DNA of 6,353 nucleotides from DAHVFK01 sp035310985 (GTDB lineage: Bacteria; Pseudomonadota; Gammaproteobacteria; Burkholderiales; SG8-39): NCBI GenBank assembly GCA_035310985.1, contig DATGDH010000110.1, positions 1-6,353 on the forward strand, written 5' to 3'. This document shows positions 1 through 5,780 of this stretch, in pieces. A model generated the notes under the pieces. The model did no database searches and was not told the DNA's origin. It worked only from the letters and a program-made list of their open reading frames with translations. Numbering within the stretch: position 1 is the stretch's first letter; each line of letters starts with the position of its first letter. A program made the position numbers and the translations under genes.

Positions 1-79
1 CGTGGCCGCGCGCGGCGAGCTCGACGTAGATGCGCTGCGCGAGGCTGTTGAAGCTGTGGGTGAGCAGGAGGATGCGCAT
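1..79 (-). CDS. hypX: HypX (HoxX) N-terminus, partial, cut by window edge
   Basis: An ATG at 79-77 opens a frame that runs off the left edge. Only 26 residues are visible, beginning MRILLLTHSFNSLAQR and continuing to a VELAARGH segment. This is the very conserved N-terminus of HypX/HoxX, the start of its formyltransferase-like (N10-formyl-tetrahydrofolate-binding) domain. The missing remainder should include a C-terminal enoyl-CoA hydratase/isomerase-like domain. In the family, HypX makes the CO ligand of the [NiFe] site from a formyl group under aerobic conditions. The start lies 5 bases after the hypE stop. No strong Shine-Dalgarno sequence is visible, so coupling to hypE translation is likely. 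The position directly after hypE matches known aerobic hyp operons and supports the call. Other formyltransferase-fold proteins share the fold, but the N-terminal wording and the neighbours favour HypX. Confidence 0.87.
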   Translation of the reverse strand, partial: MRILLLTHSFNSLAQRIYVELAARGH

Positions 80-84
80 GGCGC

Positions 85-1110
85 TCAGCAGATGCGCGGC
101 AGCTGCTCGCCGACCAGCCAGTCGACGACGCGCCTGCCGCCAAAGGACGTTTCCATCTGCACGAAGCGCCGCGCGTCCTCGACCACCGTTCCGGCGATCG
201 CGGCGGCGCGGCCGAGCGGATGCGCGCGCATCGCCGCGAGCACACGCGCCGCGTCCTCTTCGGCGCAGATCGCCACGAGCTTGCCTTCGTTCGCGACGTA
301 GAGCGGATCGAGGCCGAGCAGCTCGCAGGCGCCGGCCACCTCGGTGCGGATCGGCAGCGCGGCCTCGTCGATCACCATGCCGACTCCCGACTGGCTGGCG
401 AGCTCGTTCAAAGCCGTGGCGAGCCCGCCGCGCGTCGGGTCGCGCAGGCAGTGGATGTCGGGCGCCACCGCGAGCATCGCCTCGACCAGCCCGTGCAGCG
501 CCGCGCTGTCCGACTCGAGCGCAGTCGCGAAGCCGAGGTTCTCGCGCTGCGACATGATCGCCACGCCGTGGTCGCCGAGCGTGCCCGAAACGATCACGCG
601 ATCGCCGGGCTGCGCGCGCTCGGCCGACGGCCCGACGCCCGGCGGCACCACGCCGACGCCGGTCGTGGTGACGAACACGCCGTCGCCGCTGCCCTGCTCG
701 ACCACCTTGGTGTCGCCGGTGACGATCGCGACGCCCGCGTCGCGCGCCGCACGCGCCATCGACTCGACCACGCGGCGCAGGTCGGCGAGCGGCAGCCCCT
801 CCTCGAGGATGAAGCCCGCGGCGAGATAGAGCGGCTTAGCGCCCATCATCGCCACGTCGTTTATGGTGCCGTGCACTGAGAGGCTGCCGATGTCGCCGCC
901 CGGGAAGAAGAGCGGCGAGACCACGTGGCTGTCCGTCGCCATCACCATGCGGCCCGCGGGCACCGCGAAGCAGGCGCCGTCATTCGCAGCTGAGAGCCAG
1001 GCGTTGTCGAACTGCGCGCGGAACAGCTCCGCGACGAGCTGCGCGGCGGCGCGCCCGCCCGCGCCGTGCGTCAGATCGATGCGCCCGCGCTTGAAGTCGA
1101 GCTTCTTCAT
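85..1110 (-). CDS. hypE: HypE, carbamoyl dehydratase (thiocarbamate to thiocyanate)
   Basis: This 341-aa protein is the usual HypE length. HypE takes a carbamoyl group from HypF onto its C-terminal cysteine and dehydrates it with ATP to a thiocyanate, which becomes a CN ligand on the iron held by HypC-HypD. Visible features are the N-terminal LTHGAGG motif (residues 13-19), the PurM-like nucleotide-binding segment with TDSHVV and LFFPGGDIG (59-75), TINDVAMMGA (82-91), RDPTRGG (223-229), NEGK (274-277), and the diagnostic C-terminal PRIC ending in the acceptor Cys341. The start at 1110 gives an ATGA overlap with the hypD stop and has a GGAG at 1123-1120, 9 bases upstream. The same frame stays open far into hypD, but that upstream part is arginine-rich out-of-frame translation with no HypE similarity. 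The protein is cytoplasmic and appears complete and functional. Confidence 0.97.
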   Translation of the reverse strand: MKKLDFKRGRIDLTHGAGGRAAAQLVAELFRAQFDNAWLSAANDGACFAVPAGRMVMATDSHVVSPLFFPGGDIGSLSVHGTINDVAMMGAKPLYLAAGFILEEGLPLADLRRVVESMARAARDAGVAIVTGDTKVVEQGSGDGVFVTTTGVGVVPPGVGPSAERAQPGDRVIVSGTLGDHGVAIMSQRENLGFATALESDSAALHGLVEAMLAVAPDIHCLRDPTRGGLATALNELASQSGVGMVIDEAALPIRTEVAGACELLGLDPLYVANEGKLVAICAEEDAARVLAAMRAHPLGRAAAIAGTVVEDARRFVQMETSFGGRRVVDWLVGEQLPRIC

Positions 1111-2237
1111 GCCGCCCGACTCCGGAAGCGGCCGTAGCTGTAGTGCGCGGCGCAGGCGCCCTCGCTCGACACCATGCACGAGCCCATCGGGTTCTCGGGC
1201 GTGCAGGCGGTCGCGAACAGCTTGCAGTCCTCGGGCCGCTTCACGCCGCGCAGGATCGCCCCGCATTCGCAGGCCTTGTGATCCGGCACCGAGCGCGTGC
1301 CGATGCCGAAGCGCGCCTCGGCGTCGAAGCGCCGGTAGCGCTCCTTGATCTTGAGCGCGCTGTAGGGCACCTCGCCCAGCCCGCGCCATTCGAAGCTGCG
1401 GCGCAGCTCGAAGACTTCGGCCACCAGGCGCTTCGCCTTGGCGTTGCCCTCGCGCGTCACCGCGCGCGTGAACTCGTTCTCGACCTCGGCGCGCCCGTCG
1501 TTGAGCTGGCGCACGATCATCAGCACCGCCTGCAGCACGTCGAGCGGCTCGAAGCCGGCGATCACCACCGGCTTCTCGTACTCCTCGGCGAAGAACTCGT
1601 AGGGCTGGCTGCCGATGATGGTCGAGACGTGCGCCGGGCCGATGAAGGCGTCGAGCGGCACCGTGCCGTAGGCTCTCACCTCGGGCGACTCGAGGATGTG
1701 GTTGATCGCCGAGGGCGTCAGCACGTGGTTGCAGAACACCGAGAAGTTCGGCGCGCCCGCGCGCTCGGCCTGCTGGATGACGACCGCGGTCGGCGGGGTC
1801 GTCGTCTCGAAGCCGATGGCGAAGAACACGACCACGCGCCCCGGGTTCCCGGCAGCGATCTTCAGGCAGTCGCTCGCCGCGTAGATCATGCGGATGTCGG
1901 CGCCGCGCGCCTTCGCCTTCATGAGCGAGAGCTGCTCCGAAGCCGGCACGCGCAGCGTGTCGCCGTAGCTGCACAGGATCGCGCGATGCTCGAGCGCGAG
2001 CGCGATCGCCGCGTCGATGCGCCCGACCGGCAGCACGCACACCGGGCAGCCCGGCCCGTGGATGAGGCGCACGTTCGCGGGCAGGAGATCCGCGATGCCG
2101 TAGCGCGCGATCGCGTGCGTGTGCCCGCCGCAGAACTCCATTATGTGGTAGCGGCGTCCGGGATCGGCCTCGCGCGCGATCGCCTGCGCCAGCTTGCGCG
2201 CGGTCGCGCCGTTGCGGAATTCGTCGATGTACTTCAT
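1107..2237 (-). CDS. hypD: HypD, Fe-S scaffold for Fe(CN)2CO assembly
   Basis: This 376-aa protein is the normal length for HypD, the iron-sulfur partner of HypC on which the Fe(CN)2CO unit is built. It starts MKYIDEFRNG, a typical HypD N-terminus. Conserved functional motifs are present: CGGHTH at 36-41, GPGCPVC at 61-67 with the Cys64/Cys67 pair, and a C-terminal cysteine cluster (Cys323, 325, 338, 345, 354 and 362) that contains the ligands of the [4Fe-4S] cluster. The FETTTPPTA segment (143-151) is also characteristic. The ATG at 2237 overlaps the hypC stop as ATGA, and its own stop overlaps the hypE start in the same way. There is no convincing ribosome-binding site upstream, only a GGGGC-like stretch, so translation probably depends on coupling to hypC. 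That suits a protein that works in a complex with HypC. No damage is seen. Confidence 0.97.
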   Translation of the reverse strand: MKYIDEFRNGATARKLAQAIAREADPGRRYHIMEFCGGHTHAIARYGIADLLPANVRLIHGPGCPVCVLPVGRIDAAIALALEHRAILCSYGDTLRVPASEQLSLMKAKARGADIRMIYAASDCLKIAAGNPGRVVVFFAIGFETTTPPTAVVIQQAERAGAPNFSVFCNHVLTPSAINHILESPEVRAYGTVPLDAFIGPAHVSTIIGSQPYEFFAEEYEKPVVIAGFEPLDVLQAVLMIVRQLNDGRAEVENEFTRAVTREGNAKAKRLVAEVFELRRSFEWRGLGEVPYSALKIKERYRRFDAEARFGIGTRSVPDHKACECGAILRGVKRPEDCKLFATACTPENPMGSCMVSSEGACAAHYSYGRFRSRAA

Positions 2238-2455
2238 GCGGCGAGCCCCGCTTCGGCGAACAGCGCCAGCGTGCGCTCGGCCTCGGCCGCATCGAGGCGC
2301 TGGATCGCGTAGCCCACGTGCAGCACGACGTAGTCCCCCACGGCGACGCCGTCCACCAGCGCAAGCGAGCATTCCTTCCTCACGCCGCCCACCTCGACGC
2401 GCGCCGTTTCGTCCGGCAGCAGCTCGACCACGCGCGCGGGGATCGCGAGGCACAT
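2234..2455 (-). CDS. hypC: HypC/HupF-family hydrogenase maturation chaperone
   Basis: This small 73-aa protein begins MCLAIPARVVEL. The obligatory Cys2, exposed after removal of the initiator methionine, binds the iron precursor and contacts the large-subunit precursor. The DYVVLHVGYAI segment (41-51), with the conserved His46, completes the family signature. HypC shuttles the Fe(CN)2CO unit between HypD and the hydrogenase large subunit, or a scaffold such as HoxV. The ATG lies only 2 bases after the hypF TAG stop and has a good GGGAG ribosome-binding site at 2468-2464, 8 bases upstream. It overlaps hypD by 4 bases. HypC and the paralogue HupF/HoxL share this fold. The position between hypF and hypD identifies this copy as HypC. 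HoxL, if present, would lie upstream outside the window. Confidence 0.96.
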   Translation of the reverse strand: MCLAIPARVVELLPDETARVEVGGVRKECSLALVDGVAVGDYVVLHVGYAIQRLDAAEAERTLALFAEAGLAA

Positions 2456-2457
2456 GG

Positions 2458-4731
2458 CTAGCTCTCCCTCGCCTGCATCGCGACCCAGGCCTGGCCGAGC
2501 GCGAGGCCGCCGTCGCTTGAGGGTACCCCCCGCGCATGCAGGGGCTTCAATCCCAACTCACACATTCTCCTGGTAAGAGAACTCGACAAAATCCGGTTCT
2601 GGAAACAGCCGCCGCCGAGCGCCACCGTGGCGATGCCTTCCCTGTCCGCCGCCGCCTTCGCCCACTGCGCGAGCGCCTCGGCGAGCGTCGCGTGGAACAC
2701 GGCCGCCGCCCAGCCCGTATCGCGTGCGTCGGCGAGCGCGGCGATGAGCGGAAGGAGATCGAGGACTTCTTCGCGAATCCTGAAATCCTGTTCGAGAGGT
2801 AAAGCATCCCCGTACCGCGAAGCCAGCCCCTCTAACAGCATCGCGGCCTGGCCTTCGAACGAGGCGACCTCGCGCACGCCGAGCAGGCCCGCCGCGGCGT
2901 CGAACCAGCGCCCCGCGCTGGTAGTCGGCGGGCACGCCGTGCCGCGTTCGAGCATGGCGCGGATGCCGCTTCCGTTGCGCGCAGGGAAGCGCGCGGCGAT
3001 CTCGGCGCCGCGGCCGAGCGCGTGCAGCGCGGCAGCCGCCATGCGCCAGGGCTCGCGCGCCGCGCGCTCGCCCCCTGGCGCCGCGAGCGGCGCGAGGTGC
3101 CCGAGCCTCTGCCAGCGCGCGCCTTCCACGCGGAGCAGCTCGCCGCCCCACATTTTCCCGTCGGTCCCCAAGCCCACGCCGTCGAGCGCGAGGCCGAGCA
3201 CGGGCTCCGTCACGCCGTGTTCGGCGCAGACCGCGGCGATATGCGCGTGGTGATGCTGCACGCCGATCGTCGGCAGGCCGAACGTTTCGGCAAGACGTGT
3301 ACTGTAGAAATCCGGATGCAGGTCGTGCGCCACGACCTCGGGCTCGACCGCGAGTAGCTCGCACATACGCTCGACCGTTTCCTCGAGCGCGCGACAGGTG
3401 GCGGCGTTGTCGAGGTCGCCGACGTGCGGCGACAGGAACGCCTCGCGCCCGCGCGTCACGCACACGGTGTTCTTCAGGTAGCCGCCGAGCGCGAGCACGC
3501 TCGGGCCTTCGGCCGGCAGCTCGATCGCCTGCGGCGTGTAGCCGCGCGCGCGGCGCACAAAGCTCCCGGCGCGCAGCACCGAGTCGTCGCAGCGCGCGAC
3601 GATTTCCCGATCGTGCGTGAGGAAGGCGTCAGCGATCCCCGCGAGCCGTTCGTACGCTTCGGCGTCGCCGCGCACGATCGGCTCGCCGCAGGGATTGGCG
3701 CTCGTCATCACGAGCGCGAGCGGCTGCGGCCCGGTGAGCCAGGCCGTGCCCGCGGGCCGGTCCGCGGCTTCGTGAAAGAGGAGGTATTGGAGCGGTGTGT
3801 ACGGCAGCATCGCTCCGAGCGAGGCGACGCCCGGCGCCACGCCCGCAAGCTCGGCGGTGCTTTCGAGCAGCACCACCGGCCGCTCGGGACTCTCCAATAG
3901 AATCTTCTCCTGCGCGGACACGGATGCGAGCCCATCGAGCGACGCGCAGTTCGCGACCATCACGGCGAAGGGTTTTTCCTCGCGCTGCTTCCTCGCGCGC
4001 AGCCGTGCCACGGCTGCCGCATTGCGCGCGTCGCAGGCGAGGTGGTAGCCGCCCAGGCCTTTGATTGCGACGATCTCGCCGGCGCGGAGCCTGGCAAGCG
4101 TTTCGGCGATCGGGTCTTGCCCGATTGAAACGCCGACAGGATTCGTCAACGAAAGCCGCGGGCCGCACACTGGACAGGCGTTCGGCTGTGCGTGGAAGCG
4201 CCGGTCGGCGGGGTTCTCGTATTCCGCCAGGCACGCCGGGCACTGCCGGAAGGCCGCCATCGAGGTCTGCGGCCGGTCGTAGGGCAGCGCGCGCGTGATC
4301 GTGTAGCGCGGCCCACAGTGCGTGCAGTTGATGAAGGCGTAGCGGTAGCGCCGGTCGCGCGGATCGAACAGCTCCTCGAGGCAGGCCGCGCACACCGCGA
4401 CGTCGGGCGTGACCGTCGTGCGCACCGCCCCGGCGCGGCTCGCGCGGATCGCGAAGGCCTGTGCGCGGGCGTCCGCTTCGGCGTCCACCGCTTCGACGGC
4501 GCGGATGCGCGCGAGCGGCGGCGCCTCGCGCTCGAGGCGAGTGAGCAGGCTCTCCACCGCGCGCGCCTCGCCCTGCAGGTCGATCTCGACGCCCTCGGCG
4601 TCGTTCCTCACCCAGCCGGCGAGCTCGAGCTCCTGCGCCAGGCGGTAGACGTACGGGCGGAAACCCACGCCCTGCACCGCCCCGCGCACGCGGATGCGGC
4701 GCCGCACCGGCGCCCGCGCCGAGAGCGTCAT
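2458..4731 (-). CDS. hypF: HypF, carbamoyltransferase for cyanide ligand synthesis
   Basis: This 757-aa protein has the full normal HypF architecture. An acylphosphatase-like domain lies at about 10-97 (GAVQGVGFRPYVYRL, with Arg25 and Asn43 in the expected active-site places). Two zinc fingers follow, as C114-x2-C117-x18-C136-x2-C139 and C164-x2-C167-x18-C186-x2-C189. The YrdC-like nucleotide-binding domain lies at about 205-395 (KGLGGYHLACDA, KPFAVMV, TSANPCGEPI). The Kae1-like carbamoyltransfer domain occupies the rest: HHHAH at 493-497, ALDGVGLGTDGKMWGGE at 515-531, LGGGCFQNR at 705-713 and SSDGGLALGQ at 738-747. HypF converts carbamoyl phosphate and ATP to carbamoyl-AMP and passes the carbamoyl group to HypE. 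The start at 4731 is chosen by the acylphosphatase N-terminus, the ATGA overlap with the hypB stop and a strong GGGGAGG site 7 bases upstream. It is the only gene here ending in TAG, and by eye its GC is lower than its neighbours in patches. Confidence 0.97.
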   Translation of the reverse strand: MTLSARAPVRRRIRVRGAVQGVGFRPYVYRLAQELELAGWVRNDAEGVEIDLQGEARAVESLLTRLEREAPPLARIRAVEAVDAEADARAQAFAIRASRAGAVRTTVTPDVAVCAACLEELFDPRDRRYRYAFINCTHCGPRYTITRALPYDRPQTSMAAFRQCPACLAEYENPADRRFHAQPNACPVCGPRLSLTNPVGVSIGQDPIAETLARLRAGEIVAIKGLGGYHLACDARNAAAVARLRARKQREEKPFAVMVANCASLDGLASVSAQEKILLESPERPVVLLESTAELAGVAPGVASLGAMLPYTPLQYLLFHEAADRPAGTAWLTGPQPLALVMTSANPCGEPIVRGDAEAYERLAGIADAFLTHDREIVARCDDSVLRAGSFVRRARGYTPQAIELPAEGPSVLALGGYLKNTVCVTRGREAFLSPHVGDLDNAATCRALEETVERMCELLAVEPEVVAHDLHPDFYSTRLAETFGLPTIGVQHHHAHIAAVCAEHGVTEPVLGLALDGVGLGTDGKMWGGELLRVEGARWQRLGHLAPLAAPGGERAAREPWRMAAAALHALGRGAEIAARFPARNGSGIRAMLERGTACPPTTSAGRWFDAAAGLLGVREVASFEGQAAMLLEGLASRYGDALPLEQDFRIREEVLDLLPLIAALADARDTGWAAAVFHATLAEALAQWAKAAADREGIATVALGGGCFQNRILSSSLTRRMCELGLKPLHARGVPSSDGGLALGQAWVAMQARES
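2464..2468 (-). promoter_or_regulatory. Ribosome-binding site of hypC, at the end of hypF
   Basis: GGGAG on the minus strand, within a purine-rich GAGGGAGAG stretch, lies 8 bases before the hypC ATG. It sits in the last hypF codons and supports the start at 2455, which keeps the essential Cys2. Confidence 0.7.
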
Positions 4732-5435
4732 GCGCGCGCCTCCCCGACGCCGCGCGCGAGCCAGCCGAGCCACTCCGGCATGCCGTCGCCGGACACGCTC
4801 GACACCCTGAGCGCCTCGATCGCCGGGTTGGCGCGCCGCGCGTAGCCGATGCACTTGTCGACGTCGAACGAGACGTAGGGCAGCAGGTCGGTCTTGTGCA
4901 CGATCATCAGGTCGGCGACGCGGAACATGTTCGGGTACTTGAGCGGCTTGTCCTCGCCCTCGGTCACCGACAGGATCACCACCTTGTGCGCCTCGCCCAG
5001 GTCGAAGTCGGCCGGGCACACCAGGTTGCCGACGTTCTCGATCATGACGAGCGCGCCCCGCTCGGGCGCCAGGTCCTCGAGCGCGTGACCGACCGCGTGC
5101 GCGTCCAGGTGGCAGCCCTTGCCGGTGTTGATCTGGATCGCGGGTGCGCCCGCGGCGCGGATGCGCTCGGCGTCCAGGCTCGTTTGCTGGTCGCCTTCGA
5201 TCACCGCCACCGGCAGCCGGCCGGCGAGCGCCTCGACCGTCTTGACGAGCAGCGTCGTCTTGCCCGCGCCAGGGCTGGAGACGAAGTTGAGCGCGAAGAT
5301 GCCGCGCGCGGCGAGCCGGCGGCGGTTCTCGGCCGCGTAGGCGTCGTTCTTCGCGAGGATGTTTTCTTCTAGGTGCACAGTTCTCGCGTGAGTATGGTCA
5401 TGAACGTGTTCCTCGCATCCGCATGTCGTGCACAT
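4728..5435 (-). CDS. hypB: HypB, nickel-binding GTPase
   Basis: This 235-aa GTPase works with HypA to insert nickel into the hydrogenase large-subunit precursor. The N-terminus is MCTTCGC, the CxxCGC high-affinity nickel motif found in many proteobacterial HypBs. A short histidine stretch follows (His10, 12, 14, 16 and 21), much shorter than the long nickel-storing His tract of rhizobial HypB. The G domain carries the P-loop SSPGAGKTT (53-61), EGDQQTSLDAERI (80-92), the metal-site Cys108-His109 and Cys140, IENVGNLVCPADFDLGE (132-148) and the guanine-recognition segment HKTDLL (180-185). The ATG lies 3 bases after the hypA stop with a GGAG site 6 bases upstream. The stop overlaps hypF. It is cytoplasmic, and all expected catalytic and metal residues are present. 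Confidence 0.97.
   Translation of the reverse strand: MCTTCGCEEHVHDHTHARTVHLEENILAKNDAYAAENRRRLAARGIFALNFVSSPGAGKTTLLVKTVEALAGRLPVAVIEGDQQTSLDAERIRAAGAPAIQINTGKGCHLDAHAVGHALEDLAPERGALVMIENVGNLVCPADFDLGEAHKVVILSVTEGEDKPLKYPNMFRVADLMIVHKTDLLPYVSFDVDKCIGYARRANPAIEALRVSSVSGDGMPEWLGWLARGVGEARA
4739..4745 (-). promoter_or_regulatory. Ribosome-binding site of hypF, inside hypB
   Basis: GGGGAGG on the minus strand lies 7 bases before the hypF ATG. It is the strongest Shine-Dalgarno match in the window and sits within the last codons of hypB. It fixes the hypF start at 4731, although the frame is open for nearly 300 bases further upstream. Confidence 0.75.
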
Positions 5436-5438
5436 GTG

Positions 5439-5780
5439 TCACTCCAGTTCAAGTTCCTTGACCTTCATCTGCGTTCCGCCGGTCACCGCCACCTGGTACT
5501 CGCCGCAGCGCGGGCAGGCGTCGACCGCCGAGTCGATCGGCACGCTCGCCGCGCAGCGCATGCACCAGCCGGCGCCGGGCGCCTCGTCGATCTCGAGGCG
5601 CGCCGCTTCCGCGACGCTGCCGCGCGTCACCGCGTCGAAGCAGAAGCGCATCGCCTCGATCTCGACGTTCGCCAGGCGCCCGATCTCCAGGCGCACCGCG
5701 CGCACGCGCGTCGCGCGCTCGCGCCGCGCGGCGTCCTCGACGATGCCGAGCACGCTCTCGGCGAGCGCCATCTCATGCAT
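5439..5780 (-). CDS. hypA: HypA, nickel metallochaperone
   Basis: This 113-aa protein is the standard HypA length. HypA binds nickel through the N-terminal Met-His-Glu (MHEMALAESVL) and carries a structural zinc site formed here by C73-x2-C76 and C89-x2-C92. It receives or delivers nickel together with HypB during the last metal-insertion step of [NiFe]-hydrogenase assembly. The C-terminus GGTQMKVKELELE fits the family. The start at 5780 is fixed by the essential His2 and by a GAGGT ribosome-binding site at 5790-5786, 5 bases upstream. The first 8 bases overlap the 3' end of the preceding hoxV/hupK-like gene. The zinc motif and overall length are intact. The paralogue HybF is an alternative name in other gene contexts, but this hyp operon setting indicates HypA. 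Confidence 0.96.
   Translation of the reverse strand: MHEMALAESVLGIVEDAARRERATRVRAVRLEIGRLANVEIEAMRFCFDAVTRGSVAEAARLEIDEAPGAGWCMRCAASVPIDSAVDACPRCGEYQVAVTGGTQMKVKELELE
5442..5445 (-). promoter_or_regulatory. Ribosome-binding site of hypB, at the end of hypA
   Basis: GGAG on the minus strand lies 6 bases before the hypB ATG and partly overlaps the last hypA codon. It supports the start that retains the MCTTCGC nickel motif. Confidence 0.65.

Noticed and set aside
1143..2312. A 389-codon open frame on the plus strand, antisense to hypD
   Set aside because: It lies over hypD, which has every expected motif. Its translation is rich in Arg, Ala, His and Asp with no recognisable family, which is typical of antisense frames in GC-rich DNA.
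1111..2364. Upstream continuation of the hypE frame across hypD, which would give a 759-aa protein
   Set aside because: The upstream part is out-of-frame hypD with Arg/Ala-rich noise. The HypE family start, the ATGA overlap and the GGAG site all place the start at 1110.
2565..2595. Sigma-70-like TTGTCG and AATGTG elements 17 bases apart on the minus strand in the less GC-rich 3' part of hypF
   Set aside because: The -10 element matches only two of six consensus bases, and the segment codes for conserved HypF residues, so chance is the simpler reading.
3845..3860. Possible sigma-54 promoter (GCAC and TTGC elements on the minus strand) inside hypF
   Set aside because: The spacing is 8 bases instead of 5 between the elements and the GG of the -24 box is missing.
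4061..4074. TTGAT-like half site resembling an FNR/anaerobox, considered because some hyp operons have an internal FNR-type promoter
   Set aside because: The second half site does not match ATCAA at the right spacing, and the bases encode the conserved KGLGG region of HypF.
2558..4393. Two long minus-strand alternate frames within hypF (2558-3463 and 3629-4393)
   Set aside because: Both are Arg/Ala-rich shadows of hypF in another frame, without motifs or ribosome-binding sites.
4732..5019. N-terminal extension of hypF into hypB
   Set aside because: It is an alternate frame of hypB with no domain similarity. The acylphosphatase domain begins right after the ATG at 4731, which has a strong ribosome-binding site.
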